Source of the DNA: an uncultured Paracoccus sp. | Lineage (GTDB): Bacteria > Pseudomonadota > Alphaproteobacteria > Rhodobacterales > Rhodobacteraceae | Length of the DNA: 64,000 bases | Direction: 5' to 3' | Assembly (NCBI RefSeq): GCF_945915435.1 | Contig: NZ_CAMEFG010000002.1 | Location: 62,001-126,000, forward strand | Part shown: in pieces, positions 28,607 through 37,586 of the stretch | Layout of the letters: each line of letters begins with the position of its first letter | Position numbering within the stretch: the first letter of the stretch is position 1 | Position numbers and translations under genes: made by a program | The notes under the pieces: model-generated | Database searches by the model: none | The model's input: the letters and a program-made list of their open reading frames with translations, nothing else | What the model was told of the DNA's origin: nothing

Positions 28607-29536
28607 ATGCGCAGCCCTGCCGATCTCGACAGCGATTCCCCCCGTGGCCTGGTCCTCGTGACCTTGACCTATGCCCTTTGGGGGTTTCTGCCGCTGTACA
28701 TGAAGGCGCTGGCCCATGTGCCGCCGATCGAGGTGATCGCCCATCGGGTGGTCTGGTCGCTGCCCATCGCGGCGGCGGTGCTGGTCTGGCAGCGGCGCAG
28801 CGCCGAGGTGATCGCGGCCCTGCGCAGCCCGCGCCTGCTGGCGATGGCGGTGCTGACGGCGATGCTGATCTCGGTCAACTGGCTGATCTATGTCTGGGCC
28901 ATCGTCAGCGGCCAGGCGATGGAGGCGGCGCTGGGATATTATATCAACCCGCTCTTCAGCGTCCTTCTGGGGGCCGTGCTGCTGAAGGAACGGCTGGGCC
29001 GGACCCAGCTTCTGGCCATCGCGCTGGCGGCGGCGGCGGTCCTGATGATGACCGTGCAGGCGGGCCGCCTGCCGCTGGTGGCGCTGGGGCTGACGCTGAG
29101 CTGGGGGTTTTATGCCTATTGCAAGAAGAGCCTGCCGCTGGGTCCCAATCAGGGCTTCACGCTTGAGGTGCTGGTCCTGTGCCCCTTCGCGGCAGGCATC
29201 CTGCTGTGGCTGACGCTGACCGGGCAGTCGCATTTCGGCGCAGGCTCGGGGCGCGACACATTGCTGTTGCTGGGCTGCGGCGTCATCACGGCCATCCCGT
29301 TGATGATGTATGCCAATGGCGCCAAGCTGGTGCGCCTGTCGACCGTCGGCATCCTGCAATATATCACGCCAACGCTGATCTTTCTGTGCGCGGTGCTGGT
29401 CTTCGGCGAGCCGTTCGACCAGTCGCGGCGGATCGCCTTTCCGCTGATCTGGGCGGCGCTGGCGATGTATTCCCTAGGGCTGTGGCGTCAATACGGCGCC
29501 GCGCGCAAGGCAGCCGTGACCGGCCGGATGCAATAG
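28607..29536 (+). CDS. rarD: EamA family transporter RarD
   Basis: GLVLVTLTYALWGFLPLYMKALAHVPPIEVIAHRVVWSLP...GYYINPLFSVLLGAVLLKERL...LSWGFYAYCKKSLPLGPNQGFTLE. Confidence 0.93.
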   Translation: MRSPADLDSDSPRGLVLVTLTYALWGFLPLYMKALAHVPPIEVIAHRVVWSLPIAAAVLVWQRRSAEVIAALRSPRLLAMAVLTAMLISVNWLIYVWAIVSGQAMEAALGYYINPLFSVLLGAVLLKERLGRTQLLAIALAAAAVLMMTVQAGRLPLVALGLTLSWGFYAYCKKSLPLGPNQGFTLEVLVLCPFAAGILLWLTLTGQSHFGAGSGRDTLLLLGCGVITAIPLMMYANGAKLVRLSTVGILQYITPTLIFLCAVLVFGEPFDQSRRIAFPLIWAALAMYSLGLWRQYGAARKAAVTGRMQ

Positions 29537-29914
29537 GCTTGCCAGGCAAGCGGGCCGCCGGACTGGCCGGGATCGAACCGCGCACGGCGTCCCTGCCCCT
29601 CGCAACCGCCGGCAATCATGCGAAACCAAGGGGGTCCGCCGCTGCCGGGGCATTATCGTTCGAGCGCCCCCGCTTTCGTCCTGTCCGGCGGGGTCACGAT
29701 GATGTGCCCGGCCCCGTTCTGGACGAGGCAGGGCACGATCGCGCGGATGGCGTTGCAGGTGCCGGTCGGCATCCCATCGGGCGGCGCCGCGCGGGTTGGA
29801 CGGTCGCATGGGTATTTGGGTGATGAAGAAAGCGAGGCGCCGCGCCCCTCCGCCCGGCATTGACCCGCTGGTGTGCCCCGTGCTTTCGTGCGGGCGGATC
29901 GAGGAGGCCCCCGC

Positions 29915-30121
29915 ATGCGACTGACCAGCTTTTCGGATTACGCCCTGCGCCTGCTGATCCATGCCGCGCGCCATCCCGTCCGGCGGGCGATCATGGCAGC
30001 AGCGGCTCGTGGCGTTTCGCGCGGCCATCTGACCAGGGCGGCGAATGTGCCGGGGCGGGCGCCGTTTCAGGCCGCGGACGATCCCAGGTTGATCCGTCTT
30101 TACGATTGGCCCGCCGCATGA
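29915..30121 (+). pseudogene. Degenerate Rrf2/NsrR-like regulator fragment
   Basis: MRLTSFSDYALRLLIHAARHP... matches the Rrf2-family N-terminus, then a compressed HTH (RGVSRGHLTRAANVPG) and early stop with no Cys cluster. Confidence 0.6.
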
Positions 30122-30405
30122 CCCTTGACTGGCCCGCCGACGCCGCCCCCTATCGCCGCACGCCCGAGTTCACGGAAACCACCGTGCCGGGCGGGCTGAC
30201 CCGCGCCCATTCGACCAAGGTGGGAACATGGGCGCGGTTGCATGTCTTGCAGGGGCGGCTGATCTTTCGCGATCTGGTGGACGGCACCGAGGTGGTGCTG
30301 GGCCCCGGCATCCACCCGCTGATCCACCCCGAGCGCCTGCACGAGGTCGCGACCTGCGGCCCGGTGCGCTTCTTCGTCGAGTTCTGCGCCCGCCCTGCGT
30401 CCTGA
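30118..30405 (+). CDS. DUF1971 domain-containing small cupin-like protein
   Basis: YRRTPEFTETTVPGGLTRAHSTKVGTWARLHVLQGRLIFRDL...HPERLHEVATCGPVRFFVEF is the DUF1971 pattern. Confidence 0.85.
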   Translation: MTLDWPADAAPYRRTPEFTETTVPGGLTRAHSTKVGTWARLHVLQGRLIFRDLVDGTEVVLGPGIHPLIHPERLHEVATCGPVRFFVEFCARPAS

Positions 30406-30503
30406 TCGAAGTCAAGGACAGAAGGCCCGGCCTGCGTTATCCTTGCCCAACGCCAGCCCTTCGCCAGCGAATCCGTTTCCTTTCGCCTGACAGGAGGGCC
30501 GTC

Positions 30504-31499
30504 ATGTCCCGTTCCGTTCCTACCCCCTCGCGCCGCCTGGTCCTTGCCGGGGCGGGCGCGCTGGCCGCTGGTCTGGCGGCGCCCTCGCTGCTGCGTGCGG
30601 CACCCCTGGCGCGGCTGGCGCTTTACGGCCCGCCCGCCGGGCCAAGCATCACCCTGGCCCATGCGGTCGCCAGCGGCGCGCTGGCGGATCTGTCGGGGGA
30701 TGTCTCGCTGACCGTCTGGCGCAGCCCGGACGAGTTGCGCGCCGGGCTGACCTCGGGGGTGATCGATTTGTCGGTGGTGCCGGTGCAGGTCGCCTCGAAC
30801 CTCTACAATCGCGGCATGGGGCTGCGGCTGGTCAATACCATGACCGACGGGCTGCTGTTTGTCGTGGCCCAGGATGGCGCGGTCCGCGACATGGCGGGGC
30901 TTGAGGGCAGGCGGCTGGCCCTGCCCTTCGTCAACGACACGCCGGATTTCGTGCTGCGCGCCCTGCTGGCGCGGCATGGGCTGGCGGAGAAGGTGGAACA
31001 GGTCGCCGTCGGCAGCCCCATTGAGGCCGCGCAGATGCTGCTGTCGGGCCAGATCGACGCGGCGCTGCTGAGCGAGCCTGCATCCTCGGTGGCGATCCTG
31101 CGCGGGGCGGAGGCGGGCAAGGGTTTCGTGCGCGCCATCGACCTGCAAGAGGAATGGGGCCGGATGGCCGATGCCGGGCCGATCCTGCCGCAGGCCGGGC
31201 TGGCCGCGACCGAGGGCTTCATGGCTGCCGGTGCGGATACCCTGCCCGCGTTGCAGGACGCGCTGACCCGCGCCAATGCCGAGGTGCTGGCCGATCCTGC
31301 CGCCGCCGCCGCCCATGCCACCGGCCCGCTGGAGATGCCGGCGCCGGTGCTGGCGGCCTCGATCCCCCATGCGCGGCTGGCGGTGCGCCCGGCCAGCGAG
31401 GCGCGGCCCGCCATCGAGGCGATGCTGTCGCTGATGGCCGAGACCGATCCCGCGATCATCGGCGGTAAGCTGCCCGATGACGGGTTCTATCTGCTGTGA
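30504..31499 (+). CDS. ABC transporter substrate-binding protein (NitT/TauT-like)
   Basis: Tat-like RRLVLAGAGALAAGLAAPSLLRAAP; NMT1/THI5-like fold pattern; followed by permease and ATPase with ATGA overlaps. Confidence 0.85.
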   Translation: MSRSVPTPSRRLVLAGAGALAAGLAAPSLLRAAPLARLALYGPPAGPSITLAHAVASGALADLSGDVSLTVWRSPDELRAGLTSGVIDLSVVPVQVASNLYNRGMGLRLVNTMTDGLLFVVAQDGAVRDMAGLEGRRLALPFVNDTPDFVLRALLARHGLAEKVEQVAVGSPIEAAQMLLSGQIDAALLSEPASSVAILRGAEAGKGFVRAIDLQEEWGRMADAGPILPQAGLAATEGFMAAGADTLPALQDALTRANAEVLADPAAAAAHATGPLEMPAPVLAASIPHARLAVRPASEARPAIEAMLSLMAETDPAIIGGKLPDDGFYLL

Positions 31500-32311
31500 G
31501 CCTTGGCGCCTGTCTCGACCGGCTGGCGCGGCTGGGGCGCTTCCTGTGGTCGGCATGGGCGGGGCTGGCCGGCCTGTGCCTGATCGCCGCCTTGTGGCAG
31601 GCGGGGCACGAGGCCTACGGCGATTTCGTCCTGACCGCGCCGCTGGATACCATCGCGGCGGCGGCGCGGCTGCTGCGCGAGGGCGAGGCGCAGGACCTGC
31701 TGGCCCTGACCACAAGGCGCGCGCTGACCGGCTTCGCGCTTTGCGCCGTCGCAGGCGGGCTGGCCGGGGTGGCGGCGGGCTATTCGCCCGCAGTGCTGCG
31801 CCTGTCGCGGCCCATCCTGACGCTGCTTCTGGGCGTGCCGCCGATCGCCTGGATTGTGCTGGCGATGATCTGGTTCGGGCCGTCCGATACCACCGTCGCG
31901 GTGGTGATCCTGATCTCGGCCACGCCACTGGTCTTTGTCGGCGCGGTCGAGGGCGTGGTGACCCGCGACCGCGGCCTCGACGACATGGCGCGCGTCTTCG
32001 GTGCGGGGCCGCTGCGGCGGTTCGCTTTTGTCTCGGCCCGGCAGATTTCGGCGCAGCTTTTCCCGGCGCTGATCCTGGCGCTGGGATCGGCCTTCAAGGT
32101 GGCGATCATGGCGGAACTGCTGGCCAATGCCGGGGGCATCGGCGGCGCATTGGCGCGGGCGCGCGCCATGCTGGACATCGCCGAGGCGCTGGCCTGGGTG
32201 ATCCTGGCCGTGGCCGCGCTGATCGTGGTGGAATATGTGCTGATCCGCTCGGTTCGCGCGGAACTGGAACGCTGGCGCGAGGCCGCCGCGCCCTGGGGCG
32301 TCAAGCGATGA
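31496..32311 (+). CDS. ABC transporter permease (NitT/TauT-like)
   Basis: Hydrophobic; DDMARVFGAGPLRRFAFVSARQISAQLFPALILALGSAFKVAIMAELL. Confidence 0.87.
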   Translation: MSLGACLDRLARLGRFLWSAWAGLAGLCLIAALWQAGHEAYGDFVLTAPLDTIAAAARLLREGEAQDLLALTTRRALTGFALCAVAGGLAGVAAGYSPAVLRLSRPILTLLLGVPPIAWIVLAMIWFGPSDTTVAVVILISATPLVFVGAVEGVVTRDRGLDDMARVFGAGPLRRFAFVSARQISAQLFPALILALGSAFKVAIMAELLANAGGIGGALARARAMLDIAEALAWVILAVAALIVVEYVLIRSVRAELERWREAAAPWGVKR

Positions 32312-33057
32312 GCCTGCTGGAACTGGACGGCATCGGCCACAGCTTCTTCGGGCGCACCGTGCTGGCGGGGATCACGCTGCGGATCGCGCCGGGGCAGATC
32401 GTGGCGCTGGTGGGGCCTTCCGGTTCCGGCAAATCGACGCTGGCCCATATCGCCGCCGGGCTGGTTCAGCCGCGAGAGGGCCGCATCACCCGCCGCTATG
32501 CGCGTCACGCGATGGTGTTCCAGGACCCGCGCCTGCTGCCCTGGGCGACGGCGGCGGGCAATATCGGCTTTCCCCTGCGCCTGACCCGCGCGCCGCGCCG
32601 GGCGCGCCCGGCGATGATCCGCGCCGCCGCCCTGCGTGCGGGGCTCTTGCCCGAGGACCTGGGCAAATACCCCTCGGAGCTGTCGGGGGGCATGCGCCAG
32701 CGCGCGGCCATCGCCCGCGCCTTGGTGACGGAACCCGATTTCATCTATTTCGACGAACCCTTCACCGCGCTGGACATCGCGCTGAAGCGCCGGATGCAGG
32801 ACCTGGTGATCGAGGCCGCCGCCTCGGCCCGCTTCGCCGCGCTGTTCATCACCCATGATCTGTCCGAGGCCATCCGCATCAGCCACCGCATCCTGGTGCT
32901 GGACCCGCAAGGCCAGGGCATCGCGGGCCAGCGCGGCCTGCCCGGAGCGCCCGGCAGCCGCGACGACGCGGCGGTCTTTACCCTGCGCCAGCATTGCCTG
33001 AACGACGACCCGCTGTTCGCCCATATCGACGACATAGACGAGCGGTTGCGCCCATGA
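32308..33057 (+). CDS. ABC transporter ATP-binding protein (NitT/TauT-like)
   Basis: GPSGSGKSTLAHIAAGL, MVFQDPRLLPWATAAGNI, LSGGMRQRAAIARALVTEPDFIYFDEPFTALD. Confidence 0.92.
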   Translation: MSLLELDGIGHSFFGRTVLAGITLRIAPGQIVALVGPSGSGKSTLAHIAAGLVQPREGRITRRYARHAMVFQDPRLLPWATAAGNIGFPLRLTRAPRRARPAMIRAAALRAGLLPEDLGKYPSELSGGMRQRAAIARALVTEPDFIYFDEPFTALDIALKRRMQDLVIEAAASARFAALFITHDLSEAIRISHRILVLDPQGQGIAGQRGLPGAPGSRDDAAVFTLRQHCLNDDPLFAHIDDIDERLRP

Positions 33058-34214
33058 CCCCCCTGCATCGCGCCCTGTCCGACGAGGGCTTCCGCCTGTT
33101 CTTCCCGCTGGCTACGCTGCACGCGGCGCTGTGGCCGCTGGCTTGGGTGGCGCTGTGGTCTTTTGACTTGCCGCTGGCCCGCGAGATCGCGCCCGGCACC
33201 TGGCATGGCTATGAGATGATCTTCGGCGCCTGGGGCGCGGCGCTGATCGGTTTCCTGACCACCGCCGCGCCGGAATGGACCGATACGCCGCGCCTGCGCG
33301 GGCGGGTGCTGTGGGGGCTGGCGGCCCTGTGGGGTGTGGCGCGGATCGCCGGAGTGTTGGGGGCGGATGCGCTGGTCCTGCCCGCGATGCTGGCCGATCT
33401 GGGCTGGCAGGCGGCGCTGATCGTCTATCTGCTGCGGATTTCCTGGGCGAAACGCACGGCGCGGGTGCTGTCCTTCGCCGCATGGCTGGCCGCGCTGGCG
33501 CTGGCTTGCCTGATGGCGCGGCTGGCGATGCTGGGCATGGGCGATGCGGGCCATTGGCTGCGGGTCTCGGGGCTGGTCTATCTGGGCCTGCTTGGCCTGG
33601 CGCTGGCGCGGATCACGGTGCCGGTGACCAATGCGGTGCTGGACCCCAGCGAAAGGACCGCGCCCTTTCGTCCGCATCCGGGGCGGCTGAATCTGCCCTC
33701 GGGGCTGGTGGCGCTGGCGTTGACGGCGGAACTGGCGGGGCTGTCGCCCGCCGTTGCGGGCTGGCTGTGGATCGCGGCGGGCGCGGGCTTCATGGACCGC
33801 ATGGCCGAAGGCTTCGTCGGCCGCGAGGCGCTGCGGGCCGAGATCATGGTGCTGGCGGGCGCTGCCGGTTTCGCCGGGGCCGGGCTGCTGACGCTTGGCG
33901 CGGCGGGGCTGGGCGCGCCCTGGGGGGCAGCCGGGCCGCTGCATCTGGCGCTGATGGGGGGCCTCGGCCTGGGCGTGCTGGCGGTTCTGGCCATCGCCGG
34001 GCGCTTCCATACCGGGCAGGGGCTTGGCCTGAACCTGCCGACCCGCGCCGGTTTCCTGCTGGCCGGCGCTGCCGCGCTGCTGCGCGCCCTGCCCGAGATG
34101 GGGCTGGCCCCCTGGCCGCCCGGCCCGCTGCACCTGCTGGCCTCGACCCTGTGGGCGGCGGCCTTCCTGCTGTGGCTGGCCGACTACTGGCCCGCCATCC
34201 GCAGGCTGGATTAG
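33054..34214 (+). CDS. NnrS family protein (NO-metabolism associated heme/copper membrane protein)
   Basis: MTPLHRALSDEGFRLFFPLATLHAALWPLAWV...WHGYEMIFGAWGAALIGFLTTAAPEWT is diagnostic of NnrS. Confidence 0.92.
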   Translation: MTPLHRALSDEGFRLFFPLATLHAALWPLAWVALWSFDLPLAREIAPGTWHGYEMIFGAWGAALIGFLTTAAPEWTDTPRLRGRVLWGLAALWGVARIAGVLGADALVLPAMLADLGWQAALIVYLLRISWAKRTARVLSFAAWLAALALACLMARLAMLGMGDAGHWLRVSGLVYLGLLGLALARITVPVTNAVLDPSERTAPFRPHPGRLNLPSGLVALALTAELAGLSPAVAGWLWIAAGAGFMDRMAEGFVGREALRAEIMVLAGAAGFAGAGLLTLGAAGLGAPWGAAGPLHLALMGGLGLGVLAVLAIAGRFHTGQGLGLNLPTRAGFLLAGAAALLRALPEMGLAPWPPGPLHLLASTLWAAAFLLWLADYWPAIRRLD

Positions 34215-34516
34215 CGGGGCGGGCGCTGGCGCAACTGCCGCAGCGTCAGCATGAATGTGGCAGCATCTTGTCCGGCCCCGTGGATTTGCCCGCCATCCCC
34301 CACCAGCCCAGCTTGCAGCCAGGTCCGCCCCTCTGTTCGCCGGGTTCCCTGCCGCTTTGGAATGGCCCGCGCCGAAGGGGTGGGGTGCAAATTCGCGCCG
34401 GTTCTGCTATACTGACAGGCTGAGGATGGATCGGCCCGGCAGGTTTGCGGGCGTTTGCCGGACTCGCCGGTGGCGCATCGCCCGGATCCGGGCCTTCAAG
34501 GCAGGGAGGATGAACC

Positions 34517-35434
34517 ATGCCCCGCGAGACGACCGGAAACCCGCCAGGCCTGAGCGCAGGGCAGCCGTCCGGCATGGGCGGCGACCCTGCCGAGGCGACA
34601 GGCGGCCACGGTGCGGTCCAACCCCGGATCATGCAGATCGGCACGGACGACATCCGCGCTGCGCTTCGTCAGGGCGCCCGCGATTTTGCCGTGTTCCGCT
34701 CGGACGTGATCTTTGCCGTGGCGCTTTATCCGCTGATGGGCTTCGTCCTTGCCTTCTGGGCCTTCAACTCGGGGCAGGTGCATCTGCTTTTCCCCCTGAT
34801 CGCGGGCTTTCCGCTTGTCGGGCCGGTCGCAGCGGTCGGCCTTTACGAAATGAGCCGGCGGCACGAGCGGGGCGAGGAAACGCATTGGAGCGCGGCGCTG
34901 TCCGCGCTGAGGGGCCGGATGCTGGGACCCGTGCTGACGCTTGGCTTCATCCTTGCGGTGATCTTCGTCGTCTGGCTTTATGCGGCGCATGTGATCTGGA
35001 CCTTCACGCTGGGACCCGAGCCACATGAGGGCATTGCAGCATTCCTTGGCGAGACGCTGACCACCGGCGCGGGGTGGACGATGATCGTCCTTGGAATGGG
35101 CGTCGGCCTTGTCTTCGGCATCGCGGTGCTATGCCTTGGCCTCGTGTCCTTTCCGATGCTGATCGACCGCCCGGTGGGCGTGGGCGTGGGCGCGGCAGTG
35201 GCGACCTCGCTTGCCGTCGCGCGCCGCAACCCGCGCACGACCGCGCTTTGGGGGCTGATCGTCGCGGTCCTGCTGCTGCTGGGGTCGATCCCGCTCTTTG
35301 CCGGGCTGATCGTCGTGCTGCCCGTCCTCGGCCACGCGACATGGCACCTTTACCGCCGCGCGGTAACCTTCCCGGACGAGAGGTTGGGGCAGCAGCCAGA
35401 GAGCGGGCCGAAACCATTCACCAAGAAGGTATGA
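34517..35434 (+). CDS. DUF2189 domain-containing membrane protein
   Basis: DDIRAALRQGARDFAVFRSDVIFAVALYPLMGFVLAFWAFNSGQVHLLFPLIAGFPLVGPVAAVGLYEMSRRHERGEE. Multiple TM segments. Confidence 0.85.
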   Translation: MPRETTGNPPGLSAGQPSGMGGDPAEATGGHGAVQPRIMQIGTDDIRAALRQGARDFAVFRSDVIFAVALYPLMGFVLAFWAFNSGQVHLLFPLIAGFPLVGPVAAVGLYEMSRRHERGEETHWSAALSALRGRMLGPVLTLGFILAVIFVVWLYAAHVIWTFTLGPEPHEGIAAFLGETLTTGAGWTMIVLGMGVGLVFGIAVLCLGLVSFPMLIDRPVGVGVGAAVATSLAVARRNPRTTALWGLIVAVLLLLGSIPLFAGLIVVLPVLGHATWHLYRRAVTFPDERLGQQPESGPKPFTKKV

Positions 35435-35666
35435 ACGAAGTTTCGCATTGGAAACCAACCGCAAGCGTCGCTGGCTGCGCGTCTGCGGCCCTGCCGGACT
35501 GCGATCTGCCGCGGCAGGCTGTTTTGCTGATCTGCGCCGGATGTTCTGATGGTGGACAAGGCGCTGAAGGCGACACGGCGGGGAAGGTTAACAGTTGCGA
35601 TGAGGCATCCCCATGTGCCAGTAATGCGAGTCAATAATGCATGGACCGTTCGTCGAGGAGGGGCTG

Positions 35667-37463
35667 ATGGTCGCCAGCATTTCAAAGGTTGACTGGGAAA
35701 ATTATCGTGCTGTCGGCAAGGTGCCGCCCAGCATCCGCGAGGTCGTGCTGCAAAGCTGGCAGCGGTCGGCGCGGCTGGCGCCAGAGCCTGCGGCACGTGC
35801 GCCATTGCTGGCCGAGGATGAAATCCACGCCACCCGGCAGCATTCCCACCATTTGCGCCGGGCGGCGGGGCTGGCGCTGTCGCGGGCGGATTACCTGCTG
35901 CAACGGACCGGCAACATGCTGCTGCTTTGCGACCGCGACGGCATCATTCTGGATGCCGTAGGCGATTCGGCCACCTTGTCGCGCGGGCGCGAAAACCACC
36001 TCGGCCACGGCGGCCGCTGGAGCGAGGCGGCCATTGGCACCAATGCCATCGGCACCGCGATCCACCTGGGCCGCCCGGTCCAGATCAACGGCACCGAACA
36101 TTACAGCGAGGAAATCCAGCGCTGGAGCTGTGCGGCCAGCCCGGTCAAGGATCCCGGCACCGGCAGGCTGCTGGGGGTGATCGACATTTCCTGGCCGCAG
36201 GGGATGCGGCAACCGGGCAGCACCGCCCTGTCATCGGCGCTGGCCTTGCAGGTCGAAAGCGAATTGTCGCGGCAACTGGCCCAGGAACGCCAGGCGCTGC
36301 TGGAATATCTTCATGATGGCCGCATGTCCGACCAGGTCCTGCTGCTGGACCGTGCCGGCACGCAGATATTTGCCAGCGAGGGCTTTTCCCGCGCACTGGA
36401 CGATCCGCAGGCCCTGAATGCCCTGCGCGAACGGATTCCAGACCTGATCGACGGGCTGCGCGACCGTGGCCGCGAGGCGATGCTGGACGCCTTGGCGGAT
36501 TGCCTGCCCGGTGCCTCGCTGACCGTGATCGAGCCGCATTCGGACGCCATCGGCGTGATGGTCTCGCTGGCCGCCCGGCGCCGCCGCGGGCCGGAACGGG
36601 GGGCGGCCAGCCTGGCGCGGATCGCGGCCAGCGGCCCGGTCATGGCCGAGATCGTGGCGCAGGCGCGGCGCTTGCTGCAAACCGGCCTGCCGATCCTGAT
36701 CGAGGGCGAGACGGGCACGGGCAAGACCCATCTGGCCCGCGCAATTCACGACGAAAAGACGCCGGACGACCAGTTCACCTTGCTGGAATGCGCTGCCCTG
36801 ACAGCCGCCGTGCTGCGCGAGGACCTGGCGCAGGGCCGTCTGCGCCTTCAGGGCGGCACGCTGTGCCTGGACAAGCCGGGCCGCGCCTCGCCCGAGGTGC
36901 AGAAGCTGTTGCTGAGCCTGATCGAACTGGCGCAGCAATCGGGGACGCGGGTGATCACGCTGGCGGCGCGCCCGCTCTACCAGGCGATGCAGCAAGAGGC
37001 GTTTCGCAGCGATCTCTATTATCGGGTCGCGGGCGCGCGGCTGCGGATTCCGCCGCTGCGTGACCGGCGCGACGAAATCCCGGTCTTCCTGCGCGAGATC
37101 CAGCGGCGGCAGCAAGAGGATGGCGGGCGCCGGTTGCGCTTTACCCATGCCGCGATGACGGTCTTGCAGGCCCATGCCTGGCCCGGCAACCTGCGCGAGA
37201 TGCAGAACATGGTCTCGGCCCTGTCGGCGCTGTCGTCCAATGCGCTGATCGACGAGCGCGACCTGCCGCCCGAGATGCGCCAGCCGGCCACGGCCGGGAC
37301 CGGCGAGGAAACCCTGCGCGACGTGGAAAGGGCCGAGATACTGACCGCCATCAAGGCAGCCGGCGGGAACCTGACCGAGGCCGCACGGCGCCTGGGGATC
37401 GCCAGATCGACGCTGTATCTGAAGCTGGATGCCCACGGCATCGCGCGGGGGCGAAAGACCTGA
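35667..37463 (+). CDS. AcoR/AcxR-like bacterial enhancer-binding protein-type regulator (GAF-AAA-Fis) lacking GAFTGA
   Basis: GAF-type N-terminus, Walker A GETGTGKT, FRSDLYYRV, C-terminal Fis-like HTH (NLTEAARRLGIARSTLYLKL). Immediately upstream of acxABC. Confidence 0.88.
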   Translation: MVASISKVDWENYRAVGKVPPSIREVVLQSWQRSARLAPEPAARAPLLAEDEIHATRQHSHHLRRAAGLALSRADYLLQRTGNMLLLCDRDGIILDAVGDSATLSRGRENHLGHGGRWSEAAIGTNAIGTAIHLGRPVQINGTEHYSEEIQRWSCAASPVKDPGTGRLLGVIDISWPQGMRQPGSTALSSALALQVESELSRQLAQERQALLEYLHDGRMSDQVLLLDRAGTQIFASEGFSRALDDPQALNALRERIPDLIDGLRDRGREAMLDALADCLPGASLTVIEPHSDAIGVMVSLAARRRRGPERGAASLARIAASGPVMAEIVAQARRLLQTGLPILIEGETGTGKTHLARAIHDEKTPDDQFTLLECAALTAAVLREDLAQGRLRLQGGTLCLDKPGRASPEVQKLLLSLIELAQQSGTRVITLAARPLYQAMQQEAFRSDLYYRVAGARLRIPPLRDRRDEIPVFLREIQRRQQEDGGRRLRFTHAAMTVLQAHAWPGNLREMQNMVSALSALSSNALIDERDLPPEMRQPATAGTGEETLRDVERAEILTAIKAAGGNLTEAARRLGIARSTLYLKLDAHGIARGRKT

Positions 37464-37490
37464 TCGCGTCCGCAGCATGTCCGTCGGCCC

Positions 37491-37505
37491 GTCCGAATTT
37501 CGGAC
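37491..37505. promoter_or_regulatory. Perfect inverted repeat GTCCGAA-T-TTCGGAC upstream of acxA, putative operator
   Basis: 7-bp arms around a 1-bp centre in the acxR-acxA intergenic region. Confidence 0.55.
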
Positions 37506-37586
37506 AACCCTGACAGCCCGACCGATTCCATCCTGAATGCCAGCCCGCCCGGTCAAGGCGGGTCCGGTCAAAGGGAGGAGTTTGAC

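Noticed and set aside
29569-29579. tRNA T-arm-like 11-mer (GGTTCGATCCC on the minus strand) downstream of rarD
   Set aside because: The extended T-stem pairs in only three of five positions and there is no acceptor stem, CCA or anticodon arm around it. Probably coincidental. A tRNAscan/att-site search could revisit it.
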